DNA of 6,338 bases, taken from positions 1-6,338 of the forward strand of contig CANBQX010000112.1 in NCBI GenBank assembly GCA_947371775.1, read 5' to 3'. How positions within the stretch are numbered: the stretch's first letter is position 1; each line of letters opens with the position of its first letter. A program made the translations under genes and the position numbers. Below the pieces are notes generated by a model, which was not told the DNA's origin, did not search any database, and saw only the letters and a list, made by a program, of their open reading frames with translations. Positions 1-6,086 of the stretch are shown here, piece after piece. The stretch comes from Comamonadaceae bacterium. Lineage in GTDB: Bacteria; Pseudomonadota; Gammaproteobacteria; Burkholderiales; Burkholderiaceae_C.

Positions 1-105
1 CATATCGTCCTTCCACTGGGCGCACATGGTGTTGACGGGCGAGTCGGGCTCGTCAAAGGTGACTGTGGCAATGCCGTCCTGGAGTTGGTATTGGATGGTT
101 TTCAT
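1..105 (-). CDS. Crotonase-type beta-oxidation protein, N-terminal fragment (probably FadB/FadJ-like multifunctional enzyme)
   Basis: Only the first 35 codons are in the window; the gene runs off the left edge. The fragment reads MKTIQYQLQDGIATVTFDEP and continues with a DSPVN stretch. This is the opening beta-hairpin of the enoyl-CoA hydratase (crotonase) fold, where a short hydrophobic strand is followed by F-D-x-P and a conserved N. The start is ATG at 105, two bases after the thiolase TGA, and a purine-rich GGAAAGAG inside the end of the thiolase gene serves as ribosome binding site. Tight coupling to a thiolase is typical of the alpha subunit of the fatty-acid oxidation complex (enoyl-CoA hydratase plus 3-hydroxyacyl-CoA dehydrogenase). 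A stand-alone enoyl-CoA hydratase cannot be excluded, because the dehydrogenase domain would lie outside the window. Confidence 0.8.
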   Translation of the reverse strand, partial: MKTIQYQLQDGIATVTFDEPDSPVNTMCAQWKDDM

Positions 106-107
106 GT

Positions 108-1313
108 TCAGACTCTTTCCACAATCGTTGCAATGCCCATGCCGCCACCGACGCACAGCGTGGCCAGCCCGTAGCGCAGGCCCCGGCGGTGCAGCTCATC
201 AATCAGGGTGCCCAAAATCATGGCGCCGGTGGCGCCCAGCGGGTGGCCCAGCGCAATCGCGCCACCGTTGACGTTGACCTTGTCGTGCGGCACCTGCATT
301 TCTTTCATAAAGCGCATGGGCACCGCGGCGAAGGCCTCGTTCACTTCAAAAAGATCAATCTGGTCCACGCGCAGGCCGGCTTTGGCCAGGGCTTTGCGCG
401 CTGCGGGCATGGGCCCGGTCAGCATGATGGTGGGGTCTGCGCCGCTCAGGGCGGTGGCCACAATGCGGGCGCGCGGTACCAGGCCATGGGCTTTGGCGGC
501 GGCCTCCGAGCCGATCAACACCGCTGCGGCGCCATCCACGATGCCCGAAGAATTGCCCGCATGGTGCACATGGTCGATGCGCTCCACCTGCGGATAACGG
601 GTCAGGGCCACCTGGTCAAAGCCCATGGCGCCCATTTGCTCAAAGGCCGACTTCAAGCTGCCCAGGCCTTCCAGCGTGGTGTTGGGCTTGATGAATTCGT
701 CACGGCCCAAAATCACATTGCCCATGGTGTCGTGTACCGGCATGACCGAGCGGTGAAAGTAGCCTTGGGCTTGCGCATGGGTGGCGCGGCGCTGCGATTC
801 CAGCGCATAAGCATCCACATCGTGGCGGCTAAAGCCATCCAAGGTGGCAATCAGGTCGGCGCCAATGCCCTGGGGCACAAACGCGGTTTGCATATTGGTC
901 TCGGGGTCTTGCGCCCAGGCGCCTCCGTCGGAGCCGATGGTCACGCGGCTCATGCTCTCCACGCCACCGGCCACGACCAGGTCTTCCCAGCCCGATCGCA
1001 CTTTTTGCGCCGCCATGTTCACGGCTTCCAGACCAGAGGCACAAAAGCGGTTGATCTGCACGCCCGCACACTGGAAATCCCAGCCCGCTTTGAGCGCCGC
1101 CACTTTGGGCAGCACACTGCCTTGCTCGCCCACGGGCGAGACGATGCCCATCACCACGTCATCCACCTGCGCGGTGTCAAACTGGTGGCGTTGCTGCAGA
1201 TCGGTCAGCAGCCCTGCCAGCAGATTGATGGGCTTGACCTCGTAGAGGCTGCCGTCTTTTTTGCCTTTGCCCCGCGGCGTTCGCAGGGCGTCAAACACAT
1301 AGGCTTCGGTCAT
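108..1313 (-). CDS. Acetyl-CoA C-acyltransferase (thiolase, FadA/FadI-like)
   Basis: This 401-residue thiolase carries out the last step of beta-oxidation: CoA-dependent cleavage of 3-ketoacyl-CoA to acetyl-CoA and a shortened acyl-CoA, in the cytoplasm. The catalytic residues are all visible. The nucleophile is Cys91 in NRFCASGLEAV. HAGNSSGIVDGAAA lies near 251-264, NEAFA at 325-329, the active-site His357 in GGAIALGHPLGATGA, and the second acid/base Cys387 in CVGGGMG. The length is normal for the family. ATG at 1313 is chosen because the protein then begins MTEAYVFDALRTPRGKG, the usual thiolase N-terminus, and GGAGA sits about eight bases upstream. An in-frame start at 1460 would add 49 residues unlike thiolase. 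The gene comes first in an operon with the crotonase-type gene, 2 bp apart, and is divergent from the acyl-CoA dehydrogenase. This context favours a degradative thiolase over the biosynthetic acetoacetyl-CoA type (PhaA), but chain-length preference cannot be read from the sequence. Confidence 0.95.
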   Translation of the reverse strand: MTEAYVFDALRTPRGKGKKDGSLYEVKPINLLAGLLTDLQQRHQFDTAQVDDVVMGIVSPVGEQGSVLPKVAALKAGWDFQCAGVQINRFCASGLEAVNMAAQKVRSGWEDLVVAGGVESMSRVTIGSDGGAWAQDPETNMQTAFVPQGIGADLIATLDGFSRHDVDAYALESQRRATHAQAQGYFHRSVMPVHDTMGNVILGRDEFIKPNTTLEGLGSLKSAFEQMGAMGFDQVALTRYPQVERIDHVHHAGNSSGIVDGAAAVLIGSEAAAKAHGLVPRARIVATALSGADPTIMLTGPMPAARKALAKAGLRVDQIDLFEVNEAFAAVPMRFMKEMQVPHDKVNVNGGAIALGHPLGATGAMILGTLIDELHRRGLRYGLATLCVGGGMGIATIVERV

Positions 1314-1477
1314 GGGTGTTTCTCCGGTGGGTGAAAGAGCTCGGTAAAAAATGCCATTCAAGGTCTGCGGTTTCAAGCGCACGACGCAGCGTTTGCAGTA
1401 TATTGTTTTTAACCAAGCAAGCGCTTTGCAAAAATAGCCTGCTTGTCTCCATTTCGACAACTTGAAAGCCCCTCGCC
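1314..1477. promoter_or_regulatory. Divergent promoter region between thiolase and acyl-CoA dehydrogenase genes
   Basis: This 164-bp non-coding gap separates two divergent starts, so promoters for both directions should lie here. Its centre, 1397-1436, is clearly more AT-rich than the flanking genes. On the minus strand TATACT (plus positions 1397-1402) is a good -10 match about 85 bases before the thiolase start, but no good -35 lies at the standard distance, which could mean dependence on an activator or a weak promoter. I found no convincing sigma-70 pair on the plus strand. The dehydrogenase has only a weak ribosome binding site (GAAAG, about 10 bases before ATG 1478). Confidence 0.6.
1411..1432. 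promoter_or_regulatory. Possible operator: palindrome centred on AAGCGCTT
   Basis: AAGCGCTT at 1419-1426 is a perfect 8-bp palindrome. It lies within AACCAAGCAAGCGCTTTGCA, where GC on the left pairs with GC on the right if one T is skipped. It lies just upstream of the minus-strand -10 box, where a regulator could affect both divergent promoters. Beta-oxidation genes in proteobacteria are often controlled by TetR- or GntR-family repressors that bind such inverted repeats. I cannot assign it to a named regulator, and no regulator gene is in the window. Confidence 0.3.
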
Positions 1478-2641
1478 ATGATTGACAGAAGCCTTTTCTC
1501 CGCCGACCACGAAGCTTTTCGTGACAGTTTTCGCCGCTTCATGGACAAAGAGATCGCTCCGTTTCACGCGCAATGGGAAGAGCAGGGTTATGTGGACCGC
1601 GCGGTGTGGAACAAGGCTGGTGAAAACGGCTTTTTGTGCATGACCATGCCCGAAGCGTTTGGCGGCGCCAGCGCCGACAAGCTGTATTCGATTGTGCAAA
1701 TGGAGGAGCTAGGGCGTGCTGGTTTTTCCGGCATTGGCTACAGCCTGCACAGCGAAATCGTGGCGCCTTATATCGCCCACTACGGCACGCCGGAGCAAAA
1801 GGCCCGCTTTCTGCCCCGCATGGCCAGCGGTGAAATGATTGGTGCTATTGCCATGAGCGAGCCCGCCGCCGGGTCCGACCTGCAGGGCATCAAAACCACG
1901 GCCACGCTGCAGCCCGATGGCAGCTACCTGCTCAAAGGCAGCAAGACCTTTATCACCAACGGCTGGCATGCCGACGTGGTGATCGTGGTGGCCAAAACCA
2001 ATCCGACTGCGGGCGCCAAAGGCACCAGCCTGCTGCTGGTGGAACGCGGCATGCCTGGGTTTAGCGTAGGCAAGCGCCTGCAGAAGCTGGGGCTCAAGGC
2101 GCAGGACACCTCTGAGCTGTTTTTTGACGATGTGCGCGTGCCCGCCGAAAACCTGCTGGGCGGCCCTGCGCTGGAAAACCGGGGCTTTATTTGCCTGATG
2201 GAGCAACTGCCCTGGGAGCGCCTGCAAATTGCGATTGGCGCGGTGGCCGCGTCGCAAGCCGCTATTGACTGGACCTTGGACTATGTCAAAGAACGCAAGG
2301 TATTTGGCCAGGCCGTGGCCGGCTTTCAAAACACCCGCTACACCCTGGCCGAGCTGCAAACCGAGGTGCAAGTGGCGCGCGTATTCGTGGACAAATGCAC
2401 CGAGCTCTTGCTGCAAGACAAGCTGGACACGGCCACTGCCAGCATGGCCAAGTACTGGTGCTCAGACCTGCAGTGCAAAGTGATGGACGAGTGTGTGCAG
2501 TTGTTCGGCGGCTACGGCTATATGTGGGAATACCCCATCACCCGCGCCTATGCCGACGCCCGGGTGCAGCGCATCTACGGCGGCACCAACGAGATCATGA
2601 AAGAAGTGATTTCGCGCTCCATGGGCCTGGGCGGTAAGTAG
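1478..2641 (+). CDS. Acyl-CoA dehydrogenase (long-chain/isovaleryl type)
   Basis: This 387-residue FAD flavoprotein introduces the alpha,beta double bond into acyl-CoA, the first step of beta-oxidation, passing electrons to ETF. The domain order is standard: an N-terminal helical domain (about 1-118), a middle beta domain (about 122-222) with the FAD/substrate motif AMSEPAAGSDLQGIK at 125-139 and FITNG at 158-162, and a C-terminal helical domain with RKVFGQ (273-278), QLFGGYGYMWEYPITRAYAD (341-360) and RIYGGTNEIMKE (365-376). The catalytic base appears to be Glu247 in LPWERL, the helix-G position used by long-chain and isovaleryl-CoA dehydrogenases. The position that carries the base in medium- and short-chain enzymes (IYEGT) is Gly368 here. 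The C-terminal half closely resembles mammalian LCAD from memory, but substrate could be straight or branched chain. The gene stands alone on the plus strand, divergent from the thiolase operon. ATG 1478 gives the normal family length. Confidence 0.93.
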   Translation: MIDRSLFSADHEAFRDSFRRFMDKEIAPFHAQWEEQGYVDRAVWNKAGENGFLCMTMPEAFGGASADKLYSIVQMEELGRAGFSGIGYSLHSEIVAPYIAHYGTPEQKARFLPRMASGEMIGAIAMSEPAAGSDLQGIKTTATLQPDGSYLLKGSKTFITNGWHADVVIVVAKTNPTAGAKGTSLLLVERGMPGFSVGKRLQKLGLKAQDTSELFFDDVRVPAENLLGGPALENRGFICLMEQLPWERLQIAIGAVAASQAAIDWTLDYVKERKVFGQAVAGFQNTRYTLAELQTEVQVARVFVDKCTELLLQDKLDTATASMAKYWCSDLQCKVMDECVQLFGGYGYMWEYPITRAYADARVQRIYGGTNEIMKEVISRSMGLGGK

Positions 2642-2646
2642 GCCCA
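2622..2646. terminator. GC-rich hairpin at the convergent gene ends, weak terminator candidate
   Basis: TGGGCCT (2622-2628) pairs perfectly with AGGCCCA (2640-2646) around an 11-base loop, spanning the stop codon of the acyl-CoA dehydrogenase gene. It is the only evident stem near the 27-bp gap between convergent stops (2641 and 2669). There is no T-run on either strand beyond TTT on the minus side before the stem, so it is not a classical intrinsic terminator. It could still slow polymerase or protect 3' ends. Confidence 0.25.
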
Positions 2647-2668
2647 AACAGCGCTTAGGCGGACGCGC

Positions 2669-3472
2669 TTACTTCAGGCTTCCCGCCAAAAACTGGCCCA
2701 AACGCTCGCTCTTGGGCCGGGCCAGCACCTCGGTGGGGCTGCCTTCTTCTTCAATCAGGCCTTTGTGCAAAAAGATGAGGTGGTTGGCCACCTCGCGGGC
2801 GAAGCCCATCTCGTGGGTCACGACCACCATGGTGCGGCCTTCTTCGGCCAGGGTGCGCATAACGCGCAGCACTTCGCCCACCAGTTCGGGGTCGAGCGCG
2901 CTGGTCGGTTCGTCAAACAACATCACTTCCGGCTCCATGGCCAGCGCGCGGGCAATGGCCACGCGCTGCTGCTGGCCGCCGCTCAGGTGCGCGGGGTAGC
3001 GGTCTTCCATGCCGACCAGGTCCACGCGCGCCAGGTATTTACGCGCCGTGGCCACAGCCTCATCGCGCGGCACGCCCAGCACATGCACTGGCGCCTCAAT
3101 GATGTTTTGCAGCACCGTCTGGTGCGCCCACAGGTTGAAGTGCTGAAAAACCATGGCCAGCTTGGTGCGCATGCGTTGCAACTGCCGGGCGTCACGTGCA
3201 TTCAATTCGCCGTGCTTATCTGCCACCAGCTCCAGCGCCTCGCCGGCCACGGCAATGCTGCCCTGGTGCGGTTTTTCCAGCAGGTTGATACAGCGCAAAA
3301 ACGTGCTTTTGCCTGAGCCCGAGCTGCCGATGATGCTGATCACATCGCCCGCATGGGCCGTGAGTGAGACGCCCTTGAGCACCTCGTTGCTGCCAAAGCG
3401 CTTGTGGATGTTGTTGACTTGAAGTTTGACGGTGGGCTGTGTCATAGCGTGTTGTGTGTCTGTGGTTCCCAT
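2669..3472 (-). CDS. Amino-acid ABC transporter ATP-binding protein (HisP-like)
   Basis: This cytoplasmic ATPase subunit powers the importer encoded upstream. In the 267-residue reading the full ABC set is present: Walker A GSSGSGKST (49-57), Q-loop Gln110 in MVFQHFNLW, signature LSGGQQQR (163-170), Walker B VMLFDEP (183-189) with catalytic Glu188, D-loop SALD (191-194) and H-loop His220. Segments such as IIGSSGSGKSTFLRCINLLE, ARALAMEPEVMLFDEPTSAL and the ending FLAGSLK are characteristic of HisP of the histidine/lysine-arginine-ornithine system. The ATG at 3472 overlaps the deacylase stop by one base (TGATG), suggesting translational coupling. A second ATG at 3445 would give 258 residues, nearer the HisP length I recall, and the first nine residues (MGTTDTQHA) are not conserved, so that start is a real alternative; neither has a strong Shine-Dalgarno sequence. 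It is the last gene of the transporter operon. Confidence 0.94.
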   Translation of the reverse strand: MGTTDTQHAMTQPTVKLQVNNIHKRFGSNEVLKGVSLTAHAGDVISIIGSSGSGKSTFLRCINLLEKPHQGSIAVAGEALELVADKHGELNARDARQLQRMRTKLAMVFQHFNLWAHQTVLQNIIEAPVHVLGVPRDEAVATARKYLARVDLVGMEDRYPAHLSGGQQQRVAIARALAMEPEVMLFDEPTSALDPELVGEVLRVMRTLAEEGRTMVVVTHEMGFAREVANHLIFLHKGLIEEEGSPTEVLARPKSERLGQFLAGSLK

Positions 3473-4602
3473 CAGTCGCCCAGCAGCGGGCCGGTGCGAA
3501 AAGGAGTAGCGCCTGCAATCTTGCCGACTTCGCAGCCTGCGGTGACGTAGCGGTCGCGGATGCGGGCGTACAGCACGCCGTCAACGCCTGCCAGCACCCG
3601 CTCGGCCGTGTTTTCAATCGGGTCAATGACCTCGGCCACCAGCTCGCCTTTGCGCATGAGTTGTCCGGGCTGTGCAGCAAACACCAGTACACCGGGCGCG
3701 CGTGCGCGCAAGGTTTCGGAGCCTGCGAGGGGGGTGGGCTGGCAGCGGGCAGCAGGCACAGGGGGTAGAGCGTCGCTGTGCACCACGCCGATGTGTTGCA
3801 GGAAGTGTTGGATGGCCTGGGCATCCTGGCGTGCGAAGTCGTGGCTTACGTCCAACTCTCCGCGCAACTCGATGGTGGTGCTGTTGCAGCCCTGGGGCAG
3901 CGCAGCGGCGTTGCCTTGCGCATGCAGCATGGCGGCGAGCTGCCACCACACGCCGGACAGGCATTCGTCAATCGGACCACCGCCCGAGTTTTTGGCAATC
4001 AGCGTGGCCTCGCTGCCCAGAAAGCGCGAGAGCGCTTCGAGCTGGGGCCAGCAGGGTTCTTCGCAATAAAAGTGCAGCACGCCTTCGCAGTCGCAATGCA
4101 GATCGAGAAAGTAATCGGCGTCATGGGCCAGCAGCATCAGCGTGCGGCGCAGGCTTTGCAACTCGGTGGTGGGCGTCCACTGACTCAGATAACTGCCGAT
4201 GCCAGCGCGCACGGTCTTGACATTGGCGGCGGCGTCCGGGCCCAGTGCAGGCAGCACCTGCGCCGCGATGGCCTTCGCGAGGTCAGGGTAGTGGCGGTTG
4301 AAATTTTCGGACGTGCCCAGCTCAAAGCGCCCCATGGGCTTGTGGTCCAGCCGCTGGGCCAGCCCCAGCGGATTGGCCACGGGCACCAGCACCACTTCGC
4401 CGCGCAGCAGTCCAGCGTCCTCGGCCGCTTGCAGCAGGGGGCGCAGATGGTGAGCGGTCAGCATGCCCGGTAGCTCTTCCGCGTGCAGGCTGGCTTGGAT
4501 GTAGACCTTGGGGCCCGTGCCAGCGGTGCCGAAGTGAAAACTGCTCACACTTTTGTGGCTGCCCAGACTGGGGGACAAGAGCGGGTGGTCGTTGCGTTGC
4601 AT
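3472..4602 (-). CDS. Succinylglutamate desuccinylase/aspartoacylase-family zinc hydrolase in an ABC operon
   Basis: This 376-residue member of the AstE/AspA branch of zinc carboxypeptidase-like enzymes should remove an acyl group from an N-acylated amino acid or similar amide. The zinc ligands are visible: His40 and Glu43 in ASLHAEELPG (HxxE) and His169 in DLHCD. The substrate-side NPLG (77-80) and NFNRHYPD (100-107) motifs are present, and Glu245 in TTIELRGE is the likely catalytic glutamate. Residues about 298-365 (APGVLVF, PGQLMRKGELVAEVIDP, DGVLYAR) form a C-terminal beta domain resembling biotinyl/lipoyl folds but without a modifiable-lysine MKM motif. Such a tail occurs in larger deacylases of this family, including DoeB-like ones. 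No signal peptide is seen, so it acts in the cytoplasm. It lies 14 bp after the HisM-like permease gene and overlaps the ATPase gene by one base. The exact substrate is unknown. ATG 4602 has a poor Shine-Dalgarno, consistent with coupling. Confidence 0.88.
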   Translation of the reverse strand: MQRNDHPLLSPSLGSHKSVSSFHFGTAGTGPKVYIQASLHAEELPGMLTAHHLRPLLQAAEDAGLLRGEVVLVPVANPLGLAQRLDHKPMGRFELGTSENFNRHYPDLAKAIAAQVLPALGPDAAANVKTVRAGIGSYLSQWTPTTELQSLRRTLMLLAHDADYFLDLHCDCEGVLHFYCEEPCWPQLEALSRFLGSEATLIAKNSGGGPIDECLSGVWWQLAAMLHAQGNAAALPQGCNSTTIELRGELDVSHDFARQDAQAIQHFLQHIGVVHSDALPPVPAARCQPTPLAGSETLRARAPGVLVFAAQPGQLMRKGELVAEVIDPIENTAERVLAGVDGVLYARIRDRYVTAGCEVGKIAGATPFRTGPLLGD

Positions 4603-4616
4603 GGTGGTGGGGGCGC

Positions 4617-5330
4617 TCAGTTTTTGCGGGGCGCCAAATAGGCCAGGAAATGCTGCTCGGCCAATTTGAAAAAGCCGATCAGGGCAAATGTCGCGACCAA
4701 ATAGATGCCTGCGGCAAACAGATAGGCTTCAAACGGAAGGTAGTAGTCGGAGTACACGCGGCTGGCAGCCGCGGTGACGTCCAGCATGCTGGGCACGGCG
4801 CTGGCCAGGCTGGTGCTTTGCAGCATCATGACCACTTCGTTGCTATAAGCGGGAAGGCTGCGGCGCATGGCACTGGGCAGCACGATGCGGCGCAGAATCA
4901 TCCATCGGCCCATGCCATAGGCCTGCGCCGCCTCCAGCTCGCCCGCGCTGGTTTCCCGAATGGCACCGGCCAGCATCTCGGCCGTGTAGCCGGCCGTGTT
5001 CAGGCTGAAAGCGAGCAGGGCGCAGAAAAAGGGTTCTTTGAAGTGCGTCCAGGGCCACACATCGTCCCAGCGCGCCTGTATCCACTCCAGTTGGCCCAGG
5101 CCGTAGTAAATCAAATAGACCTGAATCAAGAGCGGCGTGCCGCGCACCACATAGGTGTAGGCCCCCACCACCGAGCGCAAGACCCATGAGCGGCTGGTGA
5201 GTGCCAGCGCAAACACCAGCGCCAGCACCGCGCCCACGCCCAGGCTGGAAAACAACAAACCCAGCGTGGTGAGAATGCCCTCGCCATACATGGCCAGGTT
5301 TTTCGCCTGAAAAATGACGTCCCACTTCAT
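4617..5330 (-). CDS. Amino-acid ABC transporter permease (HisM-like)
   Basis: This 237-residue inner-membrane permease is one of two that form the translocation pore for a polar or basic amino acid. Hydrophobic segments lie at roughly 16-44, 55-78, 100-123, 155-180 and 203-224. The first pore motif is VVRGTPLLIQ (61-70), typical of the His/Glu/Gln/Arg permease family. The cytoplasmic EAA loop that docks on the ATPase is ELEAAQAYGMGRWMILRRIV (131-150) followed by LP. LPAYSNEVVMMLQSTSLA (159-176) closely resembles HisM, as does the overall length. The start ATG at 5330 shares one base with the stop of the upstream HisQ-like gene (TGATG), so translation is probably coupled and gives equal amounts of both permeases. 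Confidence 0.93.
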   Translation of the reverse strand: MKWDVIFQAKNLAMYGEGILTTLGLLFSSLGVGAVLALVFALALTSRSWVLRSVVGAYTYVVRGTPLLIQVYLIYYGLGQLEWIQARWDDVWPWTHFKEPFFCALLAFSLNTAGYTAEMLAGAIRETSAGELEAAQAYGMGRWMILRRIVLPSAMRRSLPAYSNEVVMMLQSTSLASAVPSMLDVTAAASRVYSDYYLPFEAYLFAAGIYLVATFALIGFFKLAEQHFLAYLAPRKN

Positions 5331-6016
5331 CAGAGCTGCCCCCGGCGCGTACCCAGGCTGTAGCGGGCATTCACTTTTCGCAGCACATACAAGGATGCGC
5401 TGGTAAAGATCAAAAACAAGGCCGCAGAAAACAGGAAAAACTCAAACGGCGAGCGCGTCGCCGCGCTGGCCTGCTTGGAGATGTAGGTCATCTCCTTCAA
5501 GCCGATCAGGCTCACCAGGGCGGTGGACTTGATCAACACCAGCCAGTTGTTGGTAAAGCCGGGCAGGGCATAGCGCACCATTTGCGGCGCAATGATGCGC
5601 AAAAACGTGGCCGTGCGGCCCATGCCAAATGCCCAAGCCGCTTCGGCCTGCCCTTTGGGAATCGCCAAAATCGCGCCCCGAAAGGTTTCGGTCATGTAGG
5701 CGCCGTAAATGAACCCGAGTGTCAGGACTCCCGCCACAAACGGGTTGATGTCCACGGTGCGCTTGCTGCCCATCAGCTCCATCACATGGTTCAACCCCAT
5801 GGTGCCGCCATAAAACACCAGCAGCATCACCACCAAATCGGGGATGCCGCGAATCACGCTGGTATAGGCTGTTCCCAGTGCTCTGGCCACCTGGCTGCCG
5901 GACAGGCGGGCCGCAGCACCGATCAGCCCCAAGACCACCGCAACCGCCAGCGAACACAGCGACACCGCCACGGTGAGCAGCGAGCCCTGCAGAATGCTGT
6001 AGTAGTAGGCGTTCAT
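5330..6016 (-). CDS. Amino-acid ABC transporter permease (HisQ-like)
   Basis: This 228-residue inner-membrane permease pairs with the HisM-like protein. Hydrophobic segments lie at about 8-37, 50-72, 92-117, 153-172 and 190-212. The pore motif is VIRGIPDLVVMLLVFYGG (54-71), and the RGIPD form is typical of HisQ. The EAA loop is GQAEAAWAFGMGRTATFLRI (122-141) followed by IAPQ. The ATG at 6016 is chosen because the protein then starts MNAYYYSILQGSLLTVAVSL, the usual short N-terminus before the first membrane helix. The longer reading from a TTG at 6049 would begin inside the terminator hairpin. The start lies only 12 bases after the terminator's T-run and has no recognisable Shine-Dalgarno sequence, which should limit expression relative to the binding protein. 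Confidence 0.93.
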   Translation of the reverse strand: MNAYYYSILQGSLLTVAVSLCSLAVAVVLGLIGAAARLSGSQVARALGTAYTSVIRGIPDLVVMLLVFYGGTMGLNHVMELMGSKRTVDINPFVAGVLTLGFIYGAYMTETFRGAILAIPKGQAEAAWAFGMGRTATFLRIIAPQMVRYALPGFTNNWLVLIKSTALVSLIGLKEMTYISKQASAATRSPFEFFLFSAALFLIFTSASLYVLRKVNARYSLGTRRGQL

Positions 6017-6027
6017 GGAATGGGAAT

Positions 6028-6066
6028 AAAAAAATCGGCGTCCAGCCAATGCCGCACGCCGATTTT
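6028..6066 (-). terminator. Intrinsic terminator between binding-protein and permease genes
   Basis: AAAATCGGCGT (6031-6041) and ACGCCGATTTT (6056-6066) are perfect 11-bp inverted repeats separated by a 14-base loop. Read on the minus strand, the stem is followed by a run of seven T (plus A-run 6028-6034), the classical Rho-independent arrangement. It begins 21 bases after the binding-protein stop and ends just before the HisQ-like start. As the downstream genes have no other visible promoter, it probably acts by partial read-through, giving an excess of binding protein over membrane components. Confidence 0.85.
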
Positions 6067-6086
6067 CAGAGCATTACGTTTGGAGC

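Noticed and set aside
189..1334. Long 381-codon open frame on the plus strand opposite the thiolase gene
   Set aside because: Its product is rich in His, Ala, Gly and Gln with no recognisable domain, the usual shadow of a GC-rich gene read antisense. The thiolase on the other strand has all catalytic motifs.
1314..1460. N-terminal extension of the thiolase to an upstream ATG at 1460
   Set aside because: The 49 extra residues are not thiolase-like, would run through the -10 box and palindrome, and the ATG at 1313 has a good ribosome binding site.
1709..2416. 235-codon open frame on the minus strand within the acyl-CoA dehydrogenase gene
   Set aside because: Antisense shadow of the same low-complexity His/Ala/Gly type; no ribosome binding site or domain seen.
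2650..2669. AGCGC/GCGCT inverted repeat in the convergent gap as a terminator
   Set aside because: The stem is only 5 bp with a 10-base loop and no T-run; too weak to call.
3778..4473. 231-codon plus-strand frame opposite the deacylase gene
   Set aside because: Antisense shadow; the minus-strand frame has intact zinc-site motifs and fits the operon.
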